Source: Apus apus
Lineage: Eukaryota > Chordata > Aves > Apodiformes > Apodidae
Assembly: GCF_020740795.1 (NCBI RefSeq)
Contig: NC_067304.1
Coordinates: forward strand, 6,314,056 to 6,378,055
Length of the DNA stretch: 64,000 nucleotides
Direction: 5' to 3'
The position numbers and the translations under genes are program-made. The number at the start of each line of letters is the position of its first letter. The stretch's first letter is position 1. Below the pieces are notes generated by a model. The model made no database searches. It was not told the DNA's origin and worked only from the letters and a program-made list of their open reading frames with translations. This document shows, one piece after another, positions 42,680-55,440 of the stretch.

Positions 42680-45600
42680 CTGAGGGACAAAGAGGGGACA
42701 GCTTAGTGAGTTACCCCCAGAACTGCTCCAAGTCATGGAGATGTTCCCAAAAAGCAGCCCAAGCCCATCAACCTCAGCTCCGGGCCCCTGCTCCCCCACC
42801 CTGTGCCAGGGGCTTAGCCCCCACTTCCTCAGCTATCCCTCAGATGCTGAAGCAGCCTCAGGGCTGGTGCTTGCCCCCCTTGCCCCTGCCCCAATGCCAA
42901 AGGCTGCCCATGGCTTGGGGGACCCTCCACTGCTCAGCCAGGCTGGGCAGGACAGGCAGAACACCTAAGGCATGGCACACCCTACCTAGCAGAGGGGGTC
43001 CCAGAAGCACAGGGCAACACTCCACGATGGTCACCAGGCCAACAGCACTGGAGAACCGCTGAGCTCCCACCAGGTCCATCAGCGTCTCAAACAGGACTGA
43101 GCTCAGCCAGCCGAAGGCAAAGCCAAAGAAGCCAGCATAAATGCAGAAGCCAGCATAGGTGGTGGACATGGGGGCCAAGAGGTGGCACACCCCATTGTAA
43201 ATCACAGAGATGGCAAAGAAATACTGGACTCTGGGTCTGATCCACTTGGTGTTTGCCACCAGTCCCATGGAAGGCCTGGCCACCATGTCTACAAAGGCCA
43301 GGATGGAGAGCAGGAAGGCTGCAGATTCATTAGCAATCTTCTTGCTCTTCGCATAATTGCTGAGGAAGACCAAGGGAGTGAACAGCCCAAAGAACATGAT
43401 CACATTGCCTGACAGATAAAGCAGGAAGCCCCTGTGAGTGAACAGGGACAGGTCCAAGAACTTGTTGATGGTCTGGAAAAATGTAGTCTTCTCTTTCTTG
43501 GTCTTCCCACCAATGAGGTCTGTGCTGGTGTCACCATCATCCTTTTTCACTGCCTTCCCAGCTTCCTGCAGCACCTCCTTAGCAGCCTCCTTCTTCAGCT
43601 GATCAGGCTTGGGGCCTATGGGCCGCATCAGGGATCCAGCCACACAGCAGTTCAGCAGGAGACCACCAAGGATGAGGAAGCTGCCACGCCAGCCAAATAT
43701 GCCAAAGAAGAGCTGGTTGACAGGCGCCAGGGTGGAGAGGAAGACAGGGCTGCCCGCCATGGCCAGCCCATTGGCCAGGGGACGCTTCTTGAAGAAGTAC
43801 TTGCCAATCATGGTCAAGGCTGGGTTCAAGTTGAACGCGAGACCAAGGCCTGGAGGAGAGGAGAGACAACAGGCTCAGAGCTCGGCCACAGCCAGCAGCA
43901 CCAGCAGATGGGACCAACAGGGTATCACAGCTCTGTTTTGGCCATGTTAACTTCAGCCCCCAGCCTCTGCTGCCAAAAGGAGGCAACAGGGCAGCAGCAG
44001 AGCTGCACACAGGAATCTGGGAGCCAAATGGGAGAATCACCCCAGCTCATGACAAGCCTGGGGGGCATAACCCCACCCCTGGGCATAGATGCTCTACTAG
44101 TCCCATGTAGAGTCACTAGTCCCCCCCCATCGTTAAGTCACCAGGGCCATCTCATCTTGGAACATACACAACAGGAATCGGGATTTATGCAAACTCATCA
44201 TAGACATTCCCTGATAACTACTGGCTGGAAGTTACTCCTCTTGGTGCCTCAGGAGAGGACCTTCCTCCATGGCAGCCCCATCAGGGCAGAGCTGTCACTT
44301 ACCCCCCACGACCCCCACGCAGAAGTAGAGCTCCTCCACAGTGTTGCAGAAGGAGGCTGCGATCAGCCCGCAGCCCGACAGGCACCCGCCGGCGATCATG
44401 ATGGGCCGGCTGCCGTATTTGTTCACCAGGATGCTGCTGATGGGACCTGGGAAGTCCAAGGAGATATGACCAGAGATGAGTTGTCTTTGCACAAGAGACA
44501 AGGCAGATGCACACAAGCACACTGAAGGTTTGTTGCCAAAAGCTCCTAGCTTTGGCCACAGTGACATTTCACCCAGCCAGGGAACTGGAGTAAGGGGAAA
44601 GGACAGGAGATTCAGACAGCTGGAGATAGGAGTGATATTTGGTTAGAGCAGGCAGGACCCAGAAGCAAGCCCCTAGCCAGTGCACTGCAGCTTCTGCCAA
44701 GCACCAGAGGCTCCTTATGGCTGCAGAAACCTGTGACTTCCCTGAGCAAGCTGCCTTCCATGGGCTAAGCCAGGAAATGTCAGGGCAGCAGCCAGTCCCC
44801 AGGGACAGGGGGAAGGCACTGGCCCTGCACAGTGCTCTGGGCTGGTGGCTCTGCCCTGCCCATGGCCACCTGGCAGCCCACCACAAGCTGGGGCCTCAGC
44901 TGCAAAGCAAGAGTACAGCAACAGCTCATCTCCAGCCAGAGGCTTCTGAGGGAAACAAAGCTGTGAAGGAACAGCTTCAACGGGCACAACCGAGGGTCCT
45001 CCAGGGCTCACAGAGGAGCAGCACTGGGCTGCCCCAGGTAGCACTGGGTGCTTCTGCTTTCACTGCTACCCCTACAGTAGGAAAAGCCCAATTGCTCTGC
45101 AGACCCACCTTTTAAGTGCTTCATTATCAAGAGCTTTAATCCAAAGCAAACAGTGATTAGATACCACGAAACATGTTCTACAGACACTAAAATGCATTTA
45201 AATAAACTGAATGAACATCTATTGAATATTAACAGACCTAGTTTTGCTATTAACAGATAGCAAGGTTGTCAACATGTTATTCATGGGTCCTCAGACGCTA
45301 CTTGACCTTTCTGCCCAGTTTAAATAAAGCCTGGAGAAGGTTACAGAAGCCCTGCTGCCACAGAGGCTGCCCCCAGCCCCAGGCATCCTGCTCCCTGCAG
45401 CCAGCTCAGTGTTGACATGTCAGCCAAAGAAGCCTGTGCCAGCAGCTCTAAACATGTCCCCTGTTCCATGAGAGGCAGCAGCAGGTCCAGGGGCTGCCAC
45501 ATCACCCCAAGCCCCACGTGCTTCCACACAGAGCGCTCAGCACTTTTCAAAACCTGTACCTTGAACTCCATGATGCCCCTGGATGGAGTCTAAAGGCAGC

Positions 45601-47773
45601 TGTGGCCTTTCATCTGGGAAATCCAGCCTGGAGCAGCAGGCTCCAAGGACACTGAGCAGGAAATAGTCCAGCTGGGCAACACCATCTACACTGGTAGGTA
45701 TTTCCTTTTTTTTTTTTTTTAAATCAAAAGAAGAAAACCTCACACTCACTCCAGTTCTGCCGACTGGCATGACTCATTTTGGATCAAATATTACCTAACC
45801 TATTTTGATTATTCATGCTGTGAAAAAATATTAAGTAAGGGACCCAGAGTCCTTCCTAATCATAATGTGGAGCTGAAAAGGGGGCATGTGAGATTGTGCC
45901 ATCCTCATACCCTGACGGTGACTGCACAGAGCAGCTGCAGGACACCCTGCTCCATCACCCCAGCCCTGCCTGGGACAGGAGCTGCCCCAGCTCCACACGA
46001 TACCATCAGCCCAGGATGTTTTGCCAGAACATGAGCTACTTTTTTTGCCTCCAAGCAAGAACACAGTTCCCACAGGAAGGTGCCAAGGGGACAGAGAGCA
46101 TAGGATACACTGTGACCACTCCAGCACAATTCAGATCCTGCAAAGAGCCTGTGCACAGGCTGCAGGAGCCCGGATGGAGTGAGCAGGGCAGCTGCGTGCT
46201 CCGGTGCTATGGCAGCCAGGGATGCCCCTGGGCATGTCCAGGGTAGCTCCAGCATCAGGCAAGCAGCTCAAGACCAGTAAGCTGCTAGGATCCAACAGCA
46301 ACAGATCAAGAGGAGTGGGAGAGGTTGTGTCAGCACAGAGGGATGGGGACAAGGAGACAACCCCAGGATGAGGCAGCTCCAGGCAGTGCCACCCATGGGG
46401 CACCCAGAGGAACCAGCTCTGAGCTATTAGGAGAGGGGGAATGGCCCAGATTGAGCCTCATTAAGGCAGTTACATGGTTTACAAGCTTGTTATAACATCA
46501 GAGCAGGGAAATGTGCTGGTCGCCTCGCTAGCTGAGCGAGGACAAAGCAGAGACTGTTCCCCCAAGGAAAAGCCTCGTGCTCCACTGGGCGCTGACGTCA
46601 GCCCCTTCCCATGCACAAATGCAACAAGGCTGCAGGCACTGGGCCAGCTGGGCACGGCAGTGCTATGAGCTCCCATTTGCCTCTGAAGTGGACACGGCAG
46701 CAGGCTCTTAATAAGAGTTTCTTTCAGCCCAGCAACCCAGCACAAAGCTGCGCTTGCAGGCGGGTAGAGAACACTGAGGTCTGGAGAGCAGCGAGGGCCG
46801 GGAGCGCATCGCCCGGCAGGCAGCACGCTGCCTGCTCCTCACCCCTCACAAACAAGGATAAAACACAGCTTGGGGATTAAAAGACTTGGAGAAACAGTTT
46901 CTGAAGGATGGGGGAGGGGAGTTGCTTCAGTTTAAGTAGTTTTGCTTTTATTCTGCTCATGTCTCTGCACTTGAAGTGCACTCTGCCACCCTCAAAGAGC
47001 ACAAGCTGCCTAAGGCGCTGCTCAGCACCAGCAAGGAAAACAGGCAGTGCCAGGCTACACACCAGGGGCACAGCTGAGCCATTGCAGCTGACTGGGGACA
47101 GATTCCTGGATACACCCACTCCTTGCTGGACTTAAAAATTTCAAAATCTGTATCTTATCTACAAGAACAGCCCATGAGCAGGGCTCCTACGCATGGCAGA
47201 GCAGCTCCCCTGGCCTTCAGCAGGCACAGGAAGCAGACACAGTGTCCGCAGTGCACTGTAACAAGGACACAGGCAGCATTACACAAGTTCTAATTCCCCA
47301 GAAAGATTTTATACTTACAGCTTTGCAGAGGAGGACAGATTAACCCAGTTTTTGCATTCTGGGCACTAAATAGAACTTTTTAAGCAACCTCCTTCATGCA
47401 AACTTACTAAGGGAAGTTTTGGTCACACGTGAGAATTCCAACTTCTAACAAAATTTTGGGTCTTGTCACCACCACAAGCTGTGAATCCTCAGACCCCACA
47501 GGAGAGCAGCATTCTATACACATGAGCACACATGCTGCTGCCTCTGGTCCACTTACCTCCTGCATACATAACAGCCAGCATGATGGAGGAGATCCACGAG
47601 ACCTTGCTGCTGGAAGCATTAAAGATGACCTCAATCTCTTTGAAGAACACTGTGATGGATTTGGGGAAGGCATAAGAAAACCCAATGGAGATGAAGGCTC
47701 CGATGACTACGGCCCATCCCCACCCTCCTTCAGGAGGGGTGTATCCCACAGGGCCTCCGATGGCCGGTGGCAT
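42402..47773 (-). CDS. SLC16A1: monocarboxylate transporter 1 (MCT1)
   Basis: Join of 47,557-47,773, 44,303-44,446, 42,986-43,849 and 42,402-42,679 on the minus strand: 1,503 bases, 500 residues, the same as human MCT1. It is a 12-helix major-facilitator transporter moving lactate, pyruvate or ketone bodies with one proton across the plasma membrane, with basigin as chaperone. Visible signatures: the family motif EGGWGW at 15-20 before TM1; K38 in AFPKSI; the second motif [16 protein letters not shown] at about 138-153; the D-x-x-x-R pair in VDMVARP (about D308/R312, matching D309/R313 of human); a charged TM6-TM7 loop at about 200-245; and a Lys/Glu-rich cytoplasmic tail from about 450. All introns are GT-AG and all junctions are phase 1. 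The tail ends EEESHM where I recall EEESPV in human. The transmembrane core is almost unchanged. Confidence 0.98.
42986..43849 (-). CDS. SLC16A1: SLC16A1 large third coding exon
   Basis: 864 bases, with acceptor CCTCTCCTCCAG and donor GTAGGG. It encodes [15 protein letters not shown] through VLLGPPLLG, roughly TM4 to TM11 with the central cytoplasmic loop. Reading past the donor gives a non-homologous tail, so the splice is required. An open frame of 363 codons on the opposite strand (43,434-44,525) is a shadow of this exon. Confidence 0.97.
44303..44446 (-). CDS. SLC16A1: SLC16A1 second coding exon
   Basis: 144 bases with a GACTTCCCAG acceptor and a GTAAGT donor, phase 1 at both ends. It encodes [14 protein letters not shown] through CVGVVG, covering the end of TM2, the conserved loop and TM3/TM4. 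Confidence 0.97.
44447..47556 (-). other. SLC16A1: SLC16A1 intron between coding exons 1 and 2
   Basis: A 3.1-kb phase-1 intron with GT-AG ends. It contains an AT-rich segment at about 45,120-45,260 and a poly(T) run at 45,707-45,720. No other feature was recognised. Confidence 0.9.
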
Positions 47774-47814
47774 CTTGAACCAAGCTGGCGATGACTCAGT
47801 TGGGGTTCAAAGAT
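47557..47814 (-). CDS. SLC16A1: SLC16A1 start-codon exon
   Basis: The acceptor CTTTGTTCTTTGCAG opens the exon at 47,814. 41 untranslated bases precede the ATG at 47,773-47,771. It encodes [20 protein letters not shown] through MLAVMYAG plus one base and ends at a consensus GTAAGT donor (47,556-47,551). It covers the N-terminal tail, TM1 and most of TM2. Confidence 0.97.
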
Positions 47815-50800
47815 CTGCAAAGAACAAAGTATTGTCTCAGCTGAAAGAAGACAGCTGTGCCCCTGCTCCCAGGTGTGCAATGGCAGGGCTGCAGCCCCAC
47901 TGGCAAGGCTGGCACAGCATCCCTGCCCCACACCACCTCTTGGAGAGCTGATCTGAGGGATGAGTGCTCAGGCTCACAAGACTAGCTCAAACAAAACACA
48001 CACAGATTGCAGCTGGCCTTAAAGAAACCTGGCCAGCAGCTATTTATGAGCAACAAATTTAAGACATGTCCTGTTCCCAGCTGAGGGCAAGCAACATCCA
48101 TGCCAGCAGCAGCCAGAGCACAACAGTGAAGAAGGCAGAGCTACCAGCAGCACAGCTGGACCTGCAGAGGGTGGAGCAGGGCAGAGGGCAGAGCCTAGGA
48201 CAGAGCCCTTGCAGCCTCTCCATGGGGGCAATTCCAGCACTGCCCCAGCACACCACAATATCTCAGGGTACCCAGAGCAGGAGCAGCACCCCTGGGTTAT
48301 TAATTGCAGACACACCAAGGGAAATATGCCCCCACACAGGAGCCAAGACAATCTCCACTTCTGCAAAAAAAGAGCACATGGGTGTCACAGCACAGCCCCA
48401 GCCTGGCTGCCCTAAAGGTCACAGGCTATGGCTAAACTTAGCCAGAACAGTGACCGGGGAAGGCTCCTGCAGCTGCCAGTGCTGCCTGGGGAGGGGAGGT
48501 GGGTCTGGCCCCACTGCAGCCAACCCTCCCCCCTGCAGAAAAGGGGACAGCCAGATCCACAAAAGCACCCAAGTGTAAAAACAATTCCCCTTAAAAGCTC
48601 AAAAACAGAAGGGGTTAGAAAACAAAATAAATGGGGAAATGTCAGCCAGGCTTGCTAAGAGTGGAACCACCTTAGAGAAGTCGATTGGAAGCAACGTGGA
48701 GACGGGCAGGTCAGGGCTGCTCGCCCCCTCCCCAGCTGCTGTGTGGATGGATCCCACACTGAGCTGGGTTAACTCGAAAAAAGAGGCTGCTGCAAGTAGC
48801 CGAGAGCAGCACAAGCCGTCCCAGGGAGGAAACGCAGCCAGAGCAGCTGCTCACAAACGTGGCTTACAATATGCAAAGCAACAGGAATCGCTACAGTCCC
48901 CAGAGCTTCCATGTGCCCCCACAGATTTCAGAAGACACTCTGACACCCAGTGGCCCTCCCTGGGCTCACAGGGAGAACCCACCCCTCACTCTGCACTTCT
49001 CTGCCCTGCTGCTCTGATTTTCAAAGCCACTTTCAAGCAGGAATTCTTGCTCCAGAGCTTCCCTGGCTCACATCAGGCACAACCACTTCAGAGTAGCATG
49101 TTGGCTCAGGGAGGTGCAGCCTCCTATTTTTAGCACAGATCCATTCAGGCTCACAGCGATTACCATCTCACCCACAGCTGCTGACATGCCAGCATCTACC
49201 TGGCATGTCCCCTCATGCCCTCAGCACACCTCACAGTACCTGCCTTGCCTCCCTCCATGTCACTCTGGTATGAACCCCAGGCCAGGATCCAGGCAACCCC
49301 ATGGAGGTACAGCCGGTGGCCCTGAACTGCAGGGAGCCCCAACTCCCACCTGCCACCAGAGGCACCGGCAGCAAAGCTACCCGATTTGCCAGAGCCACCT
49401 GACACGCAGACAGAGCCAGGTGGTGCCTCAGACCCACCAGGGCAAGTGGACCTGAAGCACAAGCAGCCGGGCTCAGTGAGCCACCAAGGCTGGTTTAGCC
49501 CAGCCACCAGTGTTTTCACTGGTGGGGTATTTTCCTGCATCCCAGCCAGGGCAACACATGACCATCACGAGCAGATCTGAGCCACCCGGCTGCTCCAACA
49601 AAGGAATCATTTACAAGATGCTGCCCTGGGCAGGTCTGCTGCTGAACTATGCCCAGGAGCTGGAGGAGCCCTTTTCCTCTCCCAGACCCCCAGGAGCAGC
49701 AGCTGGGCATCCCCTTCAACACCTGCCCAGCCCACACCAGCAGGTCTGGCTGCCAGCAGACCCCACAGCAGAGCCAGAGCCACCACATCCCAAGACCCAC
49801 CTGGCAGTGGGGAGGAACACACCAGGTTCTGCAGCATGTACCTCTCACCCCTCAGCTTGGGGAGCAGCCCACTCACCACATTCTCTGAGCAGCCACTATG
49901 AACACCAGGTTTTGATTAGCATCACTTCCCCACATGCGCTGCACATTGGAGTTTCCAGCCACCTCTTGCTTCGAGTCACAACAAGCTTTCACAGTGTTCA
50001 GTGAACTTTAAAGCATCATCTTATTACACTGATTCATCTGAAACATTTTTTAAAAATGATACACCAGGTGTTGGCAATAAAAACTACCAGCAAGGAATAT
50101 AATCTACTTGTTAGCACTAATTAAAACTACTGGCAATAAAAGCTATCCAAAGCAAAATCTGGGGAGTGCTGATGAGGTGTTGAGAATTTTTCCCCTTTGC
50201 TCTGGAGACACACATGGAGGCTTAATTCTTCCACCACTCCTGAGGAGCTCCACCGCACCGTAATTATTGTGGCTTGGTTCATCTATTTGCTCTTTCCTTG
50301 CAAGCAGCATTCCTCCTCCTGCAGGTGCTCAGGTGGCTTCTCTAACAAGACTTCCAGCATGTTAGACATGACCTCTCTTGCATTGCTGAGGCACAGTGAA
50401 AAAAACCTTGAACTGAACAAGGCTTGAGACCATGAAGCAAGATTCCCTAAGCCTGACGCCAGAGGGTTTACGTGAGGAGTTCTGCATGCCACAACATTTT
50501 TCCCTGACTCATTGAAAATCCTTATTAAGAAAGAACAGTTTTAGAAAGCTCTTCCTTCAACAGCATTAGGGCTTCTTGCTGATTTCTTCCTTGCCCCCAC
50601 ACAGAAGTAGTTCCAAATGAGAGGAGACAAAAAAAGCACATCAGGCAGCCAGTTCAATTGGAAAACTTCCTTCCCCTTTGCAAAAAGGAAAAAAAAAACA
50701 ACACACCCCAAACATAGTTATGACATTTACAGCTCTGTTTTGGAAGAGCTGCAACGTGTAAGACGTGTTTGGAAATCACATTCACAGCTGCCAGGCAGCC

Positions 50801-51969
50801 AGCTACAGTTTGCCCTATTAGGACATAAAATAACCATATTTGCAGTAATTAAGACTGATGAGACCAAGTAATGACTGCAAGTATCACATCTGCTCCCCGT
50901 AAAAGTCTTGACTAACCCACAGGAATGGGTAGCCTACAGCAACCCTCCTCTGCTCAGCACTGGCAAGAACAGGGATTGAGGCTTCTTGGACAACGAGGAC
51001 AGTACAATCTCAAAACAGATCCCACAAAAGACTAAAACCCTTTCCCTCTCCTAGGTCCCAAGCACTGTTATCCCTTCTCCAGAGGGGCCTGGAACAGGAA
51101 GATTTTGAGACTTTTAGTTACATAATGCAGCAAATTGCTGCGCTTAAAAGACCCAGATTGGCAGGACTCCAGGGAGGAAAGACAGAGGCTCACATTTATA
51201 AGGCACTGCAAATGCCACAAAATATTTCTGGGGCAAACCTTTTATGAAAGTGTCCTCACGCTGCTGCTTTTCAGGGTCAGAGGAAGAGGGAAGTCCCCCA
51301 CCCAAGAAGGGGCCATGTCTGGCACCTCTACCTCCTCTTGCACATCCCTCCAGCTTGAGGCTTTTCTACTCTGGGCATATGCTCACCTGGCACGGGCTGT
51401 CCTGGGAGCTTGCAAAACCTTTCCCAGGGAGCAGAGCACTGGGAGCAGTGGGCAGGGCTGAGGCTGGAACAGGGCAGACAGCAGAGCACCCATTCCCATC
51501 AGCCCCATCCCAAAGCATTATCTTAACAAAAGCCCAAAACACATCTACCCCTCCTGATCTTCCCAAACTCTCCCACAATCTCTGTTCACAGCAACCAGCT
51601 CTTTCAGTGCTCAACACGTGGTGAGACAACATGGGGCCATAAACACCCCCGGGGTCCATTTATCCATGGGAGCCAGCAGACTCTGAGCATTCCTGCTGGT
51701 CTCTGAAACTAAACTGAGGTGCTGGCAATTGCGCGCTGCTCACAGTCAGTAACTCTTCGTAGCTTCAAATTTAGCCTTTTTCTGGCGAGAAGCAAGATGT
51801 AATAGAGATTGTTATAAGCTAATGAGATACCACTTCCACCAGTTTTAAGTGGCTTTATGGCATTAAGCACGGAGCTGTAATTCCAGCGAGCGTTCACAGC
51901 CGGGTTTAACCTGGCAGCTCACGGCCTACGTGACTCCCCAGCGCTTGCAGGGGCTCTGCACCAAGACAA

Positions 51970-52430
51970 TGGTCGATTGAGGTCCTGCTCGGCGCTCGCT
52001 GGGGGTGAGGCGAGGTCAGCAGCACGGGCAGGCACTGCTCAAGGCCACAACCTGCTCAGGCGAGCTCAAGGTTTTTGCCAGCAGCTTTGGGGCGCGCTCA
52101 GCGCCTCTCCCCAGCAGGGCCGGCCAGCGCAGCCTCAGACGTGCCCCGCTCTGCCGGCCCGGGGAGCAAACCCGCAGACAGGCCGACGCCACGGGGCTCG
52201 GCGGCCGCGCTCCCCCAGCGAGCCCTGGCCTGCCGGGGCAGCCCGCACGCCCTGCCGGGGCAGCCCGCACGCCCTGCCGGGGCAGCCCGCACGCCCTGCC
52301 GGGGCAGCCCGCACGCCCTGCCGGCGCCCACAGCCCCCCGACCGCCCACCACGGGGCGCTCCGGCAGACAGACCCCCGGCCACCCAGGGACGGGTCCCAG
52401 CACGGCTGGTGCATGGGCTGGGAAAGGCTG
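51970..52430. promoter_or_regulatory. CpG-rich block inside SLC16A1 intron 1
   Basis: About 450 bases rich in CpG and GC, 3 kb downstream of the putative first exon. It holds a perfect 22-bp tandem array. It could be an alternative promoter or a methylated intragenic CpG island. No first-exon donor stands out. Confidence 0.35.
52229..52324. repeat. 22-bp tandem repeat, four copies plus partial
   Basis: Units start at 52,229, 52,251, 52,273 and 52,295, each beginning CCTGCCGGGGCAGCCC and ending GCACGC, with a partial fifth unit of 8 bases. The copies are identical, which points to recent duplication or ongoing length change. Each unit contains the short palindrome TGCCGGGGCA. Confidence 0.95.
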
Positions 52431-55315
52431 CAAGATGTCGGGATGGTTCGTCAGGAGCTGTGGGGAGAACAACCAGCCCAACAGAAGGACGGGCAGTTGT
52501 TTCCACTACCAAACACTCCCATCCCGCGCTGCTGTGCCCAGTTACTAGCACCAACCATGCTCAGCGTGTCTGAGCAAGGACCGAGCATCCTACTGGGATG
52601 AGAAAGTGTGAAGTCAAGCTTAAGGAAGATAGAGCCTGACTTCATTCATGCCTCATCCCCAGGGAAAGGGCCTCCTGCAGCCCTGGTTGTCAGCTCTCCA
52701 GTCTCAGGAGGGAACACGGGGCTCTCAGCCCCTGTGTGGAGTCTCACAGTCCCACCCTGAGCACAAGCCATGCCTTGCCAGGGAGCAGAGCCAATCCTCC
52801 CCACACCAGCAGTGCTCAGGAGCACTCCCGTGATATTCCATGCCCGCCGGGAAATCCTCAGAATGATAAAAATGTGGTACCGAATAGCACTGGCATTTCT
52901 TCATTAGACACCCACACTGCCAGCCAGGGACAGGCCACTCCAGGTTTCAGGGCAGGAGGAGGCTGCAAAGCCCAGAGTCACAGCCCTCAAATACAACTGC
53001 TGCTCTCTTCCCCGAGAGCAGGCACCGGAGCTGCCTGTGCTTGTGCTCTGGCCACCACCGATATTGTCACTTCGCTACAGCCCTCGGGGCAGCACAGGGA
53101 TGGAGGGAGGTGGGACACACTCTCCGGAGTCTGCGGCTCCAGGAACTCACTCCAACCCCACATGAATTTTCTTTGGCTACTGCACAACTACACTCTAGCA
53201 GCTTTGAAGGCACATCTGAGTCATACAGACACCGCTGGTGAGAGGCTCCCACTTTCTTACAGTCACTGGTACAGGCCGATTCTACAGAAGGAAATAGGAA
53301 AAGCCATAAAAGTGCAACAATGAGATGAGCACCACAGTGCTTAACGGCATCTAACTTGCCTCCCTTAGCCTACGTGCAGCTTTTCAGCTTCTCATAAAGG
53401 ATATAAAATAATAGCATGCAAATCACCGGGTATTTTCCACCTTAGCTGCCAGATAAATCAGGCCAATTGTGTGAGATCAGAGCCAATTAAAAGCACATGA
53501 AACCATTCACACCTTTTCCAGAAACCACCTCCTAGAGGGGAGGACGCTTCACACCTTCCTCATGGGGCCAGGACCAGTCACTTTGGGGGAGGGAGGCTTG
53601 CAGTACACTAGCAAACAGTCATTAATCTAAGATTGAGGAAGCCCCTTCCCACAAAGCCACTGAACAGGACGTTTGCGGGTTTCTCCAGCCCTGGAGCCCA
53701 GACCTGCCCCCATCCCCAGCACACAACAGACATTCCCTGCAATGGCCCATTTCTCAGCCCTGCTCCTTTCCTTCTAGACACAGCCAAAAAAACCTCAGAG
53801 CAAAGACACCCAGGAGGATCAGCCAGCACTAAATTACCTCACTTAGCATGAAAATAGGATGCCTGAGCACCACAAAGAGGCTTAAGGCTCACAGAAAAGC
53901 ACAACTCCAGCATCATTAGCTTTCACGTTTCTTATTGATCCAACTAAAAAAATTTTTCCTCAGAAGAAACTTAAAGCCAAAAGACCAAAGTGACCCTTGT
54001 GTGAAGTGCCCGACCTCCCAGGGTACGGTGGGAGCCCGGCAAAAAGGGGCGGTGCAATAACTTGCTGCAGCAGGAAAGGACACAAACCCCACCACTCCCA
54101 CTGCTGCTACAAGTTATCCACCATTTCCTTCTGCTCCTCCAGCTCATCCTCTTTTCTCAGGTCAACTCCCAAACGCACGAGCATTGTTCACCTCGAACAA
54201 CGCGCCGTGCAGCCTCCGCCCTGGGCGATGCAAAAACACGTTAAAAAGTGTCGCTACTGGGTCATGAGAGATGTTTGTTAGCACCGTCCTACAGGATCCT
54301 CCTCCCTACAAACACCGACCCCAGCAGCAGCTCACGTCGGTGGAAGGACTTCAGCAACCCACCCAAGTGATCTCGAGCGGCGCAGGGCCGGTGCGAGCAT
54401 CCGAGCGGCATCCCGATGCCGTCCCCACGCAGTGGCAGAGGGCTCCAGCTCCACAGGACCACTGCCGGGGAGACCCCCCTCTCGCCCGCGGTACTGCGGA
54501 CCCACCGCCTTTCCCGACCCACCTCCGCTAGCAGGACACCCACCGAGCGGCTCCAGAGGCCTCGGCTCTAGAACGGAGCCGCCTCCGCAAGCTCCCCTTC
54601 TCTTATCGGGGGCTAGAGGCTGCGCTTAATCACCTCTGCCCGCGGCGCCCCAGCGCTATCGGGCATCCCCAACACAGCGGGGCCGGATCCTCCCGCGCGG
54701 CCCCAAGGAAGAGGAGACACGGGCCCCGAAGGGAGCGACCGAAAGCGGCCGGTCCCCGGCCCCGCGGGTCACTCCAGCCGCGCCGGGCAGAGCCACGAGG
54801 AGCCCGGCGGGTGTCTGCCTGCGGGGCAGCCCCAGCGCCCCCCAGGGACAGCCCCCCCAGCCCTGGAGCCAGGCGGAGCCTCCGAGGCCGCCCGTCGGGC
54901 CAGGTCACCGGGAGGGGGACGCGGGGCTGGCGCTGCCCACGGCGGGACCCAGCTCCGGGGCACAGCTGCCGGCCGCCCGGGGCTGTGGGGGGGTCTGGGC
55001 TCCCGGTGTATCCCCCACGCAAAAAGGTGGCTACAGGCGGGGAGCGTGGGACCTTCACCCAGCTGTGACAAAACACGGGCCCCCTCCCCAGCCCCGCCGG
55101 GCCGGCGGTGCCGGAGGGGCCGCCCCGGCACGGCCAGACCCGCCGCCCACCCCAGCAGCGCGGAGCTCCCCGGCCCGCCGAGCCCGGCCGCGGCCCCCAG
55201 ACCCGCCGCCGCCATCCCACGTGTCCGGGAACCTCCGTCGGGCCGGGGGCGGCGGCTCAGGGCTGCGCGGGGCTCCCGGAGTGAGGAGCCCGGCTCGACC
55301 CCCCCGCCCGCCCGC

Positions 55316-55335
55316 CCGGTCCGGTCCGGTCCGGT
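55316..55335. repeat. (CCGGT)4
   Basis: Four perfect CCGGT units, just inside the inferred first intron of SLC16A1, next to an E-box. Confidence 0.95.
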
Positions 55336-55370
55336 CCCGCCACGTGGGCGGCCGTGGCGCCAGGCCCTAC

Positions 55371-55440
55371 CTGCGCTCCCCGCCGGCCGAGTGCCGCCGT
55401 CCCCGCCCCGCCGCTATAAGGACCGAGAGGCCGCGCCGCG
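55371..55440 (-). other. SLC16A1: SLC16A1 non-coding exon 1 (inferred, 5' end unknown)
   Basis: A CAG|GTAGGG donor on the minus strand has its last exon base at 55,371, in the CpG island, and would splice to the acceptor at 47,815. The upstream boundary is not determinable by eye. Mammalian SLC16A1 also has a non-coding first exon, which agrees with this layout. Confidence 0.5.

Larger units (their letters stand above)
47815..55370 (-). other. SLC16A1: SLC16A1 intron 1 (inferred)
   Basis: A 7.6-kb intron between the inferred non-coding first exon and the start-codon exon. It is moderately GC-rich, with no second gene recognised. It contains a CpG-rich block with a 22-bp tandem array at 52.2-52.3 kb and an AT-rich segment at 50.0-50.2 kb. 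Confidence 0.5.

Noticed and set aside
43434-44525. 363-codon plus-strand open frame
   Set aside because: It lies antisense to SLC16A1 coding exons and shares their composition. No homology is recognised.
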